Shown here piece by piece: positions 19,784 through 27,676 of a DNA stretch of 27,676 nt (positions are counted from its first letter, which is position 1; every line of letters starts with the position of its first letter). Made by a program: the position numbers and the translations under genes. Location of the stretch: IMG/VR virus record IMGVR_UViG_3300032294_000652, positions 1 to 27,676 of that record; one strand, written 5' to 3'. The notes under the pieces were generated by a model. The model was not told the origin of the DNA, searched no databases, and saw only the letters and a program-made list of their open reading frames with translations. Source of the DNA: a virus.

Positions 19784-21007
19784 CTAAGCCAAAGCGTTGC
19801 CTGCCGACAGTCTACCAAAAGCTGCGTCGCTTAGCCTGAAGTAGTTGTTAGTCGTGGCAGCAAACCCTAGTGTCATTACATGGTTGTTTGGGGTGATGAA
19901 GTGGTCAATACGGATAACCTCGACGAACCGGACGATGGGGTCACCGATGTCGTTAGGAGTAAAGGCAATCTCGACTACCGAAGATAGATCTAGAGAGAGA
20001 AGCTTGTCTTGTTCTTGCTCTGTCAGCTTAGATACGTTTACGTCAAGCGATTCAAAGCGATACTCAGGCTGTGAGTATTGAGTGGCGTATACCAAACCAA
20101 TGCTGGCTAGTTGGTCATCACTTGCCACTAGCAGGTTGTCGATGTTTAGGTCACGGGTGCCGTAAAGCTGTTGCGACTCCAAGTCGGTGATAGTTACCGT
20201 CGCACCATCCTGTCGGCTGATGTTGACGCTGTTATAAAGAAGCTCAGCACCGAATACGACCGAAAGGTTAGAGAATGAAATTCCATTGGTCCCGAATCGG
20301 ACTGGGTCGGTTCCGGCAGGTGTCTTGTAGCGATCCTTGTAGGTCAGGATGCCATCACGGGCCATAAACAGATCGCCAACCTCGGCGTCTGAAATAGCCT
20401 GCATGTAGTTCAAAGAGTTTGTGTTGGCGTCAATTAGGTATGGGCCGACAAGCTCCTGCCCCGGCGCAATGCTTCTGTCACCTAGCGGCCAGTTCACAGC
20501 TGGGCTGTCAAGAACCTTAGTAATGCGAGCGCCGGATAGCTCTTGCACCGTCACTGTCTCAGGCAGTGTCTGGGAAGCAAGAACCGAAAGGGAGTCAACT
20601 GCTTTAGCCGTAGTGATCGAATCACCGTTAGGCATGTAGTTTAGGTCCCAGTCCTCAATCCATCCCTTGAACTGCGTGACGCCTTCTGAGGTGATGATAA
20701 TTTCACGACGAGGCACGATGTTGCCGTAGTAAGGGGACTCGGTGTAAAGCGGATCGAATGCTCGGTCGTGGTTGTTGAACTCTACGGTTGCAGCACCAGA
20801 TGTGTAGTTAGCAAAGTCACGAGGACGGCCACGGCCGATGCTAATCTTGCGAACGCTTGCAGTGACGTTGATGAAGATAGTTCCAGCAAGGACGTAGTCT
20901 GGTCCGTCGAGGATTCCTCTTACTGGGTCATCAAGGACGGCGAACGGGCCTACGCCTGTTTCGGTTAGGTCGAATCCTACGAATACCTGTGGGTTAGGCA
21001 GTGACAT
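19784..21007 (-). CDS. Baseplate-type minor tail protein
   Basis: 407 residues directly downstream of the tape measure, TAATG-coupled. FDLTETGVGPFAVLDDP near the N-terminus, KISIGRGRPRDFANYTSG, ATVEFNNHDRAFDP and GWIEDWDL match actinophage minor tail proteins whose first domain resembles distal tail or hub parts. The C-terminus has VIRIDHFITPNNHVMTLGF, typical of this family. It probably forms the tail tip around the tail tube. Confidence 0.8.
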   Translation of the reverse strand: MSLPNPQVFVGFDLTETGVGPFAVLDDPVRGILDGPDYVLAGTIFINVTASVRKISIGRGRPRDFANYTSGAATVEFNNHDRAFDPLYTESPYYGNIVPRREIIITSEGVTQFKGWIEDWDLNYMPNGDSITTAKAVDSLSVLASQTLPETVTVQELSGARITKVLDSPAVNWPLGDRSIAPGQELVGPYLIDANTNSLNYMQAISDAEVGDLFMARDGILTYKDRYKTPAGTDPVRFGTNGISFSNLSVVFGAELLYNSVNISRQDGATVTITDLESQQLYGTRDLNIDNLLVASDDQLASIGLVYATQYSQPEYRFESLDVNVSKLTEQEQDKLLSLDLSSVVEIAFTPNDIGDPIVRFVEVIRIDHFITPNNHVMTLGFAATTNNYFRLSDAAFGRLSAGNALA

Positions 21008-24000
21008 TATGCAAGCCCTGAGATGAGGAAGGTGCCGACCGAACCGTTGTTACGTTCAAAGCTCTTCAGCTCCTCTACAAATGCCTGTCCTGCCTGGACT
21101 CCGCCAGAGATAGTGTTAGCGTTCACGGTTACATCGTAGTTGTTGACGACCTGAGTTCCACCAGCAGCCCTTGCTGCAACCTGTAGCTCGTCTACCGACA
21201 TGCCTGACCGAATTCCACCAAGGTCAATCTGACGACCCGCCAAAATGTCTTTTTCAAGCCCTCGGTAAATGTCAAGGATGTCTTCCGTGCGGATCTGCTC
21301 AAAGACGCTGATGTTCTTGTTATCAAGCCAAGCCTGTGCTTTGCCAATCAAGCTGTTGATTTTTGCAAGATTGTCGATGTTGTTTTTAGCATTTACAGAA
21401 GCTGTCTCCGCTGCCTGCACTGGAGCCTGTACAGCAACCTTGATACTGGCGGCAAAAGCGGTGTTGAAGGCAGCCGCCATCGTGCGGGCCAGTGTCTCTA
21501 GCTCTGTCTGCTTGGACTGAATTCCAGCAAGCAAACCGTTGGCTAGGTCGATGCCAGTTCCGTAGAGAGTTGTAGCAACCTCTTCGCCTAGCTCCTTGCC
21601 AAGAGAGTCAATCTCGTTGAACAGCCCGTTGATTTCACTGATTGTTCCAGCGCCACCGTCTACAAGAGCCTGAGCGGTCTCTCCACCAGCCTCTACACCC
21701 GCTTCTACGAGCTGAGCAAACAGCTTAGGGTCTAGTCCTAGTTGACGTAGTGAACGCAGGTTGTCAGCGAACGTACGGGCTTTGGTTGCCATGTCACGGA
21801 AGCCAGTAAGAACTGCATCGCTCTTGCTAACCACGCTGTTTACGGTTTCTTCGTACTCACGTGTGACGGTTACGCCAAACTCACGCAAGGTCTTGCCTAG
21901 CTTGGTAACGCTCTTAGTGGTCTCGGTGACAATGCGCTTTTCAGCTGATCCTTCAACACGGTCCATCATTCCGACAAGGCTTAGCCCAGCGGTAAATGCC
22001 GAACGGTATTCTGAGATTAGAGACTCAGCAAGAACGTAACGGTTTGCCAGCTCGTCACGCTGAGCACTAATCTTGCGCAGGGCAGCTTCTTCGGTCTTGA
22101 CCCACTTGTCAAGAACTGCAAAGTCCTTTGCTAGGATAGTTCCTGCGGTTAGACCTCTATCTAGCTCATCGTAGATGTTGGCAAAGGTGCTGACAATCTG
22201 GTCTTCAAACTGACCGAGTTCTGCTTCAAAGGTAGGCAGGATGTCAAGCTTGGCAATAGCGCCTATCGACTTTTTGAACTCTTCAGCAGCCTCAGTTGCT
22301 TCGTTGAACTTCTTTACAAGACCATCGACGATTTCTTGGGCAACGGCCATTGCAGCAGCAGCTTCGTCAGCAGCTTGCTTGCGCTTCTTCTCCAGTTCGG
22401 CAATGCCAGCCTTGGTTCTATTGAAGTCAGCCTGTAGCTTCTTTAGTCCGGCTGAGCCAGAAGAAATAACACGGTTGAATACTTTTTGCCAACCTTGGCC
22501 ACCTAGGATGTCCTCGATAAGACCTTCTGAAAGGCCTAGGCCCTCTAGCTTTATGCGAGCTTTATTCTGAGCAACCTCGTCAGCAATCTTGTCAAAGAAC
22601 TCTTTTACGTAGTTCTTGATGGCCTTGTCGCCGCTACCGTCGTCATCGTCACTTTCGTCGATGACCACTTTAGGAACTAGCCCCTGAGCCTTAGCCCACT
22701 CACCACGAGCCATCCAGGAGTTAGCCCATGCTCTGTTGCCCTTCTTGAGGGCATTTTCCTGCATTCTAAGCTCTTCGTTGACCTTCTTAGCTGCCAGCTC
22801 TTGAGCCACGAATGCATCACGGACAGCAATCTGCCCAGTAATCATGCCACCCCAGTCAGTGCCAAAGAATGTAGCCCAGTCCCCAGTAACAAATGCGTGG
22901 ACCATTTCACCCATGGTTTTGAATCCAATGATGGTGATGTCAATAAATCGAATAATGTCGGCAATCATGTCCGAGGCAAAGCCAACAGCCGCAGCTAATA
23001 CGTTGAATACATCCTCAACACCAATGGCTCTACCGAAGATTGTGTAAAGCAAAGACTCAAAGTTAGCGCCAATAGCGGCAAAAGATTCACCCAGCTCCGT
23101 TGTCGGGTTGAGCAAGTCATCAAGCAAGTCCATGCTTCGTGTAAGCACATCAACAAAAGCAAGCAATCCGTTTGCCATCATCGGGATTAGGTCTTCTGCA
23201 AGTCGCTCTACGACTGGAGCAGCAGCATCAAATGCTTCCTTGATTTGTGGCTGTAGATCCGCCATGACGTCCTGCAAGTCCATCATCACTTCAGCAATCA
23301 CAGGTAGCATCGAAGTAGCTACGGTGTCACGCACGTTTTCAAAGGCGGCTGCAAGCTTGAGTTGCTCTACCGCCAGGGTTCCTGAGCCACGCTCCATTGC
23401 ACCTTGTGCGTCGGCAGCTCGCTCAAATAGAAGTTGTACACGCACTTGCTGTTCTGCTAGACGGCGCTGAGCACCTTCAAGGTTGCCCATTCCCTTGGCA
23501 GCCAGCTCCGAGTTGATTTCGGATTGCTTCATAGCAACACCGAACTTCTCAATCGGGTCGTACTCACCACGGAATAGAGCAGTCATACCCATCAGGGCTT
23601 CTTGCACGTCGTAGCCGTAGGTGATAGATAGGTCGGTTGCTAGTCCAACCAGTCTCTCAGTTAGATCTGCGGTCTCACCAATAGCAAATCCTGATTGCTT
23701 TAGAACCGAACCAATGAAGGTGACCGACTTAGCTGCATCGGTCATACCAAGACCCATGTCACCAGCGTTGCGTGAGAATTCAGTCATGCGAGGAGCAAGC
23801 TCTTCAAAGACTGTCTTTACACCAAGCAAGTTACGCTCTAGGTCACGAGCACCAGAGATTGCCTGCATAGCAAAGTCAGCGGTCTTGATGCCAGCTGCAA
23901 AGGCTGCAAAACCTATACCAGCTAGGCCAGCGGTCTTACCTACGCCCTGGATGCCTTTTGTAAGCATGCCAAGCTGCTTCTGAGTGTTGGCTAGTCCCTG

Positions 24001-24039
24001 TAGCGCAACCGTTACCGGAACATTGACTTTACCTGCCAT
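21007..24039 (-). CDS. Tape measure protein
   Basis: 1010 residues, the longest gene. It has a helical, Ala-rich N-terminus (LGMLTKGIQGVGKTAGLAGI), predicted hydrophobic stretches (around residues 340-395), long coiled coils (KKRKQAADEAAAAMAVAQE) and a C-terminus that ends NNGSVGTFLISGLA. The length and place after the tail chaperones define it. At about 1.5 angstrom per residue the tail would be near 150 nm, an estimate only. It may also form a pore for DNA entry. It carries no visible peptidase motif. Confidence 0.93.
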   Translation of the reverse strand: MAGKVNVPVTVALQGLANTQKQLGMLTKGIQGVGKTAGLAGIGFAAFAAGIKTADFAMQAISGARDLERNLLGVKTVFEELAPRMTEFSRNAGDMGLGMTDAAKSVTFIGSVLKQSGFAIGETADLTERLVGLATDLSITYGYDVQEALMGMTALFRGEYDPIEKFGVAMKQSEINSELAAKGMGNLEGAQRRLAEQQVRVQLLFERAADAQGAMERGSGTLAVEQLKLAAAFENVRDTVATSMLPVIAEVMMDLQDVMADLQPQIKEAFDAAAPVVERLAEDLIPMMANGLLAFVDVLTRSMDLLDDLLNPTTELGESFAAIGANFESLLYTIFGRAIGVEDVFNVLAAAVGFASDMIADIIRFIDITIIGFKTMGEMVHAFVTGDWATFFGTDWGGMITGQIAVRDAFVAQELAAKKVNEELRMQENALKKGNRAWANSWMARGEWAKAQGLVPKVVIDESDDDDGSGDKAIKNYVKEFFDKIADEVAQNKARIKLEGLGLSEGLIEDILGGQGWQKVFNRVISSGSAGLKKLQADFNRTKAGIAELEKKRKQAADEAAAAMAVAQEIVDGLVKKFNEATEAAEEFKKSIGAIAKLDILPTFEAELGQFEDQIVSTFANIYDELDRGLTAGTILAKDFAVLDKWVKTEEAALRKISAQRDELANRYVLAESLISEYRSAFTAGLSLVGMMDRVEGSAEKRIVTETTKSVTKLGKTLREFGVTVTREYEETVNSVVSKSDAVLTGFRDMATKARTFADNLRSLRQLGLDPKLFAQLVEAGVEAGGETAQALVDGGAGTISEINGLFNEIDSLGKELGEEVATTLYGTGIDLANGLLAGIQSKQTELETLARTMAAAFNTAFAASIKVAVQAPVQAAETASVNAKNNIDNLAKINSLIGKAQAWLDNKNISVFEQIRTEDILDIYRGLEKDILAGRQIDLGGIRSGMSVDELQVAARAAGGTQVVNNYDVTVNANTISGGVQAGQAFVEELKSFERNNGSVGTFLISGLA

Positions 24040-24734
24040 TATTTACTCCTAAGCAAAGCATTTACTTTTAGGTTCACTTCTGAAATCTTCTTGTCTACTT
24101 TGGCTCTTGCTTCTGGCAATGCCTTTTCAGCGGCTGGCCAAATAATTCTTGAAGCTCGCATCTGAAGGCTGCCAGTGGCACTAGCAAGTCCTTTAGCAAA
24201 GGCCAGTGGAGTTACCTTGTGCTTACGCTTACCAGGAACCTTCACGCCGTTGATGGTGTACATGTAATCGTACAGCGGGGTGTTTCCCTTGCGCCCAGCA
24301 ATGTAGTTCTTCCTGCCAGCCATGTCAAACAATACTGTCGCTGGTGATCCGACCTGAAGACGTGCAATGGAATACGTTTGAAAACTACGGGCCTTCTTGC
24401 TACGAGTGCTGGGGGCCTGTACTAGGACAGACTTGGCAGGCTTTGACCCTTTGCCAAATCGTGAACCCCAGGCTAGTCGACCAAAGTGCACTTGACGCAT
24501 CTGAGATAGAGGTGGCTTGGCCTTGCTGGGAATGGCCTTGCGAATGGAAGTCTGCACTGGCTTAGCAATGTTCTTGAAGTCCTTGCGGAGCTCTTTTACA
24601 TAGTCCTTGTCCAACTTGTTCAAGACTTTCATAATCTCGTTCCAGTTGCTGATTTCAAGACGGACTCCAGCAGATCCACCAACGTTCTGTGGAGTCACAC
24701 GAGTCATAGTGACTATTGCTTGTGGAATGCTCAC
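24039..24734 (-). CDS. HK97-gp10-like basic protein
   Basis: 231 residues from GTG 24734 (AGGCGG upstream). The segment VLNKLDKDYVKELRKDFKN, then AKPVQTSIRKAIPS, resembles the helix and strand start of gp10-like neck proteins; the rest is basic and includes VPGKRKHKVTPLAFAKG. It lies between the tail chaperone and the tape measure, an unusual place for such a protein, which normally precedes the major tail gene. The role may be neck or tail completion. TAATG couples it to the tape measure. Confidence 0.55.
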   Translation of the reverse strand: MSIPQAIVTMTRVTPQNVGGSAGVRLEISNWNEIMKVLNKLDKDYVKELRKDFKNIAKPVQTSIRKAIPSKAKPPLSQMRQVHFGRLAWGSRFGKGSKPAKSVLVQAPSTRSKKARSFQTYSIARLQVGSPATVLFDMAGRKNYIAGRKGNTPLYDYMYTINGVKVPGKRKHKVTPLAFAKGLASATGSLQMRASRIIWPAAEKALPEARAKVDKKISEVNLKVNALLRSK

Positions 24735-24770
24735 ACCGACCGCCTATCTATCCATACAAGTTTACCCGCA

Positions 24771-24798
24771 AATAGAAAGACCGCCCCGAAGGGCGGCC
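24771..24798 (-). terminator. Terminator with UUCG loop in the tail operon
   Basis: On the minus strand GGCCGCCC-TTCG-GGGCGGTC (24798-24779) forms an 8-bp stem, one G-T pair included, with the stable UUCG tetraloop, followed by TTTCTATTT. It lies just past the frameshifted chaperone and 37 nt before the next gene. It should reduce transcription into the tape measure and tail tip genes. Confidence 0.8.
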
Positions 24799-24800
24799 TC

Positions 24801-25201
24801 CTACTGCCTTGGCAAGTTTCTAGCAATAAGCCATCTTTGCATGGTCCAGAGCATACGCTCCGATTCCTGCATCAAGACGCTAGGTGCTATACCCGTCTCT
24901 ATCGCTAGTCCAGCAATGAACCAGTGAGCAGACGAATCACCTAGCCCTTGGATTTTGGGTCGTCACCAGAATCTCCAACAGAGACTACTGACTCCAACCA
25001 CTTATCAAATGACTCGGTTGTTGCTTTGGTGCGAAGCTCTGAGTTGTAAGTCAAGAACAGCAAGTAGCTGAGCTTGGTCTCCGACCCTAGAACGCCGATT
25101 GACACGTTGTACTTATCCTCGAAAGCTACGAAGTCAGCTGCGTTGCAGGTGACATCCTTAGTTGTTCCGTTTTCGTAAGTTACTTGTAGGTTTAGTTTCA
25201 C
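24801..25201 (-). CDS. Tail assembly chaperone fusion by -1 frameshift
   Basis: 133 residues made when ribosomes slip back at CCCAAAA: the first 83 residues of the upstream chaperone (to DDPK) are joined to 50 from the -1 frame (starts IQGLGDSSAHWFIAGLAI). That extension has the helical pattern of gpT-type parts. The frame is open to TAG 24801. The ratio of short to fused product helps the tape measure and tail tube assemble in siphoviruses. A separate start inside the extension is not evident. Confidence 0.85.
24941..25201 (-). CDS. Tail assembly chaperone, short form
   Basis: 86 residues starting MKLNLQVTYENGTTKDV. The pattern of strands, an AADFVAFEDKYNVSI helix and a LSYLLFLTYNSELR segment are typical of gpG-type chaperones of long-tailed phages. 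It lies directly after the major tail protein gene, its usual place. It is the zero-frame product and is made in excess over the fusion. Confidence 0.85.
   Translation of the reverse strand: MKLNLQVTYENGTTKDVTCNAADFVAFEDKYNVSIGVLGSETKLSYLLFLTYNSELRTKATTESFDKWLESVVSVGDSGDDPKSKG
24953..24959 (-). promoter_or_regulatory. Ribosomal -1 slippery heptamer CCCAAAA
   Basis: In the chaperone frame the sequence reads C CCA AAA, matching X XXY YYZ. The zero-frame stop TAG follows four codons later, and the -1 frame remains open for 50 codons. Frame and heptamer were checked against the codons DDPK. Confidence 0.88.
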
Positions 25202-25210
25202 TTAGTTTCC

Positions 25211-25630
25211 TTAGACTGCTGCGGTTGCGTACGCTACTGGACCAGAGGTAGGGAACGACACTGTGAAAGTGCTGAGGTCGCCTACTGCGCCAGCGACCGG
25301 AGTAAAGGAATTTACAAGAACGGTTGCGGTATAGCGAGGTGTGGTAGCGGAAGGTGCGGTTCCGTTAGCTGCAATTAGCGTTACGGTTCCGATTGTTCCC
25401 ACTAGGTTCTGGAACAGAGTCGAGACTGCACCAGCGCCGAAGTCAGAGTGGAAGTCGAGGGAAACGGTACCGGACTTTAGTCCACCAATTACCTCTGTCC
25501 AGCCAGCTGACCCAAAGTCAGTGGTTTCTACCTCAGCGGCGTTTGTCACCAACTCTGCACGGGCGCAGGAGCTGGAGATGTCTTGACCGTTCAAAGTCAC
25601 CTGAGTTCCGGTGACGACGAATTTTGCCAT
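25211..25630 (-). CDS. Major tail protein
   Basis: 139 residues. AKFVVTGTQVTLNGQDISS, VETTDFGSAGWTEVIGGLKS and GTVSLDFHSDFGAGAV match the tail tube subunit of actinophages; hexameric rings of it form the tube. AAGGAGAAAACATA precedes the ATG at 25630. It lies just before the chaperones, its usual place. The C-terminus is Ala/Thr rich, with no Ig-like extension. Confidence 0.85.
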   Translation of the reverse strand: MAKFVVTGTQVTLNGQDISSSCARAELVTNAAEVETTDFGSAGWTEVIGGLKSGTVSLDFHSDFGAGAVSTLFQNLVGTIGTVTLIAANGTAPSATTPRYTATVLVNSFTPVAGAVGDLSTFTVSFPTSGPVAYATAAV

Positions 25631-25642
25631 TATGTTTTCTCC

Positions 25643-26047
25643 TTATGCATAGACGGTGACTGTAAATTCAGCCGCCAGATAGGTTTGATCGTTTAGGGTT
25701 ATAGAGCCAATCGAACTGCTTGTTTCTACCCGAAGGTCATAAACAACGCCCGACAGACTCCTGTTTGATTCTACACCAGCCTTGACTGAGTATGTCCCAG
25801 TCGGTTGGCAGTAGAGATCAAGTTTTCTTTGTTGCTCTCGCTCAGCCGCACGGCCTACGATAACGGTGATTGTGAAGTTGTAAATAGTCAAGCCATTCTG
25901 CATGGCGTTGTCATAGTCGATGCTCTCTAGGTTCACTAGGGCAATCGGTGGAGTTGGGTTGTCGATTAGTTCACCAGAGGCACGAAGCCCTGGAACAGTC
26001 ATCAGGTTTGTGGCAAGTCCCGCACGGATGTCGGCAATGTCTGCCAC
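25643..26047 (-). CDS. Tail terminator candidate
   Basis: 134 residues from GTG 26047, which overlaps the adaptor stop (TAGTG). It has a helix (IADIRAGLATNL), then strands ending TVIVGRAAEREQQ, DLYC and a C-terminal AAEFTVTVYA strand. The order adaptor, this gene, major tail protein is that of tail terminators (gpU-like) in siphoviruses. The call rests mainly on synteny and fold-like pattern. Confidence 0.65.
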   Translation of the reverse strand: MADIADIRAGLATNLMTVPGLRASGELIDNPTPPIALVNLESIDYDNAMQNGLTIYNFTITVIVGRAAEREQQRKLDLYCQPTGTYSVKAGVESNRSLSGVVYDLRVETSSSIGSITLNDQTYLAAEFTVTVYA

Positions 26048-26649
26048 TATGCCATCCTCAGCTTCTTGAACGGAGCAATTAGCCCGTCGATGTCTGGGTC
26101 GATGCGACTGACACGGATGACGCCGATGTCACCGATGCCAGCAACTCCAAGTGGGCTGTCCATGCGCTTGAATAGCCTTGAGGCCAAAAGCACGGTTGCA
26201 AACTTGATGGCAGTTGGAATAGCTGACCAACCGAATGTACCTACTACCTCGACAGTAGCCTCTCCGCCGTAAACAGGGAAGAGGTAGTCGTCGACAGCAC
26301 GAATGAGAGTAGTAGGGCTAGGGATGCCACCAGCCAAGCTGTTCAAAGGCTCAAGCTGGTAGTAAACCGAGGACCAAGTGCGGTCAAATACGCCGTCGCC
26401 GTCAGTAGAAGTCTTGATAGTTGTAAAGCTGACTAAATCGTCAATTTCACATGTGTAAGAGTCCCTAGGGGCAAACTTGCGAGTCTGGTTGGCGGTTGAA
26501 TAAAACACTCGCTCGCAGTGGTCGTCAATCTGGCGTGAAGCCGTCTCAACCGAAAGTTCCAACAGAGCATCGTCAATCGTGTCTGCCGAAGGAATGCGTA
26601 GGGCAGCCTTTACATCGGCTAGGGTGCAGTATCCGTTGGTGATTGCCAT
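26047..26649 (-). CDS. Head-tail adaptor protein
   Basis: 200 residues. YCTLADVKAALRIPSADTID followed by ETASRQIDDHCERVFY are the first helices of gp6-type (HK97) adaptor proteins that join portal and tail. A central beta-rich insert (SFTTIKTSTDGDGVFD, YLFPVYGGEATVEVVG) and later ATVLLASRLFKRMDSP helix fit that family. The gene lies between the nucleotidyltransferase and the tail terminator candidate. Confidence 0.8.
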   Translation of the reverse strand: MAITNGYCTLADVKAALRIPSADTIDDALLELSVETASRQIDDHCERVFYSTANQTRKFAPRDSYTCEIDDLVSFTTIKTSTDGDGVFDRTWSSVYYQLEPLNSLAGGIPSPTTLIRAVDDYLFPVYGGEATVEVVGTFGWSAIPTAIKFATVLLASRLFKRMDSPLGVAGIGDIGVIRVSRIDPDIDGLIAPFKKLRMA

Positions 26650-26653
26650 GTAA

Positions 26654-27076
26654 TTAGTTTACCGCCATGCGTCGCTTGAGTTCTGTAGTGCTTATGCCCT
26701 TTGTGTAAGGAATGTACATCAGGGAGATGTCGTACTCGTCCAGCCAATCCTGACCGAATCCCATTTGCTTGTAGTAGTCCTTACGGGCCCAATCAGAACC
26801 GATGGCAATAATGTCAGGGGCAACATCTAAAATAGTCTGCCTGCTATCAGCACCATTCATGTTTGGAACAATGTTGGTTACGCTCCAGAACTCTGATAGA
26901 ACCGCAAGGCGCTCGTCGTAAGACATGACCGGAGGCTTGCCCTTGTAGCTGGCTATAAACTCATCGGTATTCAGCGCAACGGTCACAGTCCCGATCTCTG
27001 CACAACGCCGAAGAAAATTCACATGGCCTGAATGAATCAGGTCGAACGTCCCTCCCGTATAAACCTTTAGTCCCAT
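26654..27076 (-). CDS. TagD-like cytidylyltransferase
   Basis: 140 residues from ATG 27076 (AAGGGACAACAG upstream; the frame is open to 27106). YTGGTFDLIHSGHVNFLRRC has the HxGH nucleotide site, ISTTELKRR near the end is the second conserved part, as in glycerol-3-phosphate cytidylyltransferases. It would activate a polyol or sugar phosphate as a CDP form, perhaps for glycan on phage or host. It overlaps the glycosyltransferase gene by 10 nt, so they probably act together. Confidence 0.8.
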   Translation of the reverse strand: MGLKVYTGGTFDLIHSGHVNFLRRCAEIGTVTVALNTDEFIASYKGKPPVMSYDERLAVLSEFWSVTNIVPNMNGADSRQTILDVAPDIIAIGSDWARKDYYKQMGFGQDWLDEYDISLMYIPYTKGISTTELKRRMAVN

Positions 27077-27676
27077 CTGTTGTCCCTTCTGACCTTGAGT
27101 GACCATCCTGTTGTGGAGAGGTCGTGGGCGGATACTTTGTTTGCAAAAAGACTTTGATTGCGTGAAAAGGTAACATTGTTTCTCTCGTTGAAGCCTGAGT
27201 TGAGTGTTGAAGAGTTGTCGTGGTGCACTATTGCGTCAATCGTATTGAACTTTACCCCAAGCTCTTTCATACGCCACTCGTACTCGTCATCGTCGAAGTA
27301 AATCGGGTGGAAAGCTTCGTCCCAGAGCCCTGCCTTCATTATGGCCCCCTCTCCAGGAACGACGCAGCTCCACTTGGGGTTTATGGCTAGGAAGTTGAAA
27401 GCCTCGGTGTCAACCTGCTCAGCGATTGTCTGTAGAGCTCCTGGCTCAAAGTAAGCATCGTCATTTGGGATTACCCAATAAGGTGCGTGTGGTGTCGACT
27501 TGATTATCAGGTTCCAAGCGCCATTTGCTCCAAGCCCGTGCGGAACCCGAATCAACCACAAGTTTTCCACGTGCTTACTTAAGGTTGGCTCAAAAGCTTT
27601 AGTACCTGAGTTGTCCACAATGACTAGGTGTTGCACCGGATAGTCGATTGAGTCAATCAACCGTTGCGCCATGTCA
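27067..27676 (-). CDS. GT2-type glycosyltransferase, N-terminus outside window
   Basis: At least 201 residues. LVIVDNSGTKAFEP, then GLGANGAWNLIIKS and WVIPNDDAYFEPGAL (the DD metal site) are typical of GT2-type sugar transferases; FDDDEYEWRMKELG and HHDNSSTL are its catalytic C-terminal part. The frame runs through the window edge, and the usual first strand (about 15-20 residues) is missing, so the gene is cut by the window. Neighbour of a cytidylyltransferase gene; the two may form a small glycan-modifying set. Confidence 0.8.
   Translation of the reverse strand, partial: DMAQRLIDSIDYPVQHLVIVDNSGTKAFEPTLSKHVENLWLIRVPHGLGANGAWNLIIKSTPHAPYWVIPNDDAYFEPGALQTIAEQVDTEAFNFLAINPKWSCVVPGEGAIMKAGLWDEAFHPIYFDDDEYEWRMKELGVKFNTIDAIVHHDNSSTLNSGFNERNNVTFSRNQSLFANKVSAHDLSTTGWSLKVRRDNRWD

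Noticed and set aside
1-27676. CRISPR arrays, tRNA genes, integrase and attachment sites
   Set aside because: No regularly spaced repeats of CRISPR type, no tRNA fold and no recombinase motif were seen, so lysogeny cannot be judged from this window.

Overview
The window looks like a large part of the genome of a long-tailed (siphovirus-type) double-stranded DNA phage of an actinobacterium. The actinobacterial host is inferred from two small WhiB-family genes, a compact M23 lysin, tail genes of the actinophage type and a probable leaderless promoter. Base composition is near balanced GC, so a moderate-GC aquatic actinobacterium is a plausible host, but the sequence does not prove this. Almost every gene is on the minus strand. 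Read in the usual phage order, the window therefore runs from its right edge (connectors and tail) to its left edge (replication genes, then small genes and probably the end of the genome). Terminase, portal, capsid and DNA polymerase are not in the window.

Right part (27676 to 13600): a glycosyltransferase cut by the edge and a TagD-like nucleotidyltransferase; head-tail adaptor, tail terminator candidate and major tail protein; a tail assembly chaperone with a clear -1 frameshift site (CCCAAAA) making a 133-residue fusion; a terminator hairpin; a gp10-like basic protein; a 1010-residue tape measure; a baseplate-type minor tail protein; then surface proteins, including a duplicated glycine-rich adhesin, two related minor tail proteins and a Pro-Thr-linked cysteine-rich protein. 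An HNH homing-type endonuclease sits among the tail genes. A DUF6171-like zinc protein, a second glycosyltransferase and a lysis group (M23 lysin and two membrane proteins) follow.

Middle (12815 to 3000): the only rightward genes are two whiB genes. Left of them lies a replication and recombination block: YqaJ exonuclease, ERF-like annealing protein, HNH endonuclease, a C5-cytosine methyltransferase split into two overlapping reading frames, a replication initiator, a PD-(D/E)XK-like nuclease, an SSB-like protein and RusA. Then come small acidic genes, a NrdH-like glutaredoxin, an HTH protein, a metallophosphoesterase, an FmdB-like zinc ribbon and an HNH endonuclease. Most genes overlap by TAATG or ATGA junctions.

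Left part (3050 to 1): an intergenic region with two perfect and one degenerate Gram-positive LexA (SOS) box motifs and a 51-bp-period repeat, then an operon of eight small genes rich in CTA leucine codons that ends in a strong terminator, then about 410 bases without convincing genes but with short repeats. The most notable points are the 233-nt dual-frame methyltransferase, the apparent AUU and AUC start codons of the RusA gene and one tail gene, and the LexA-box cluster.
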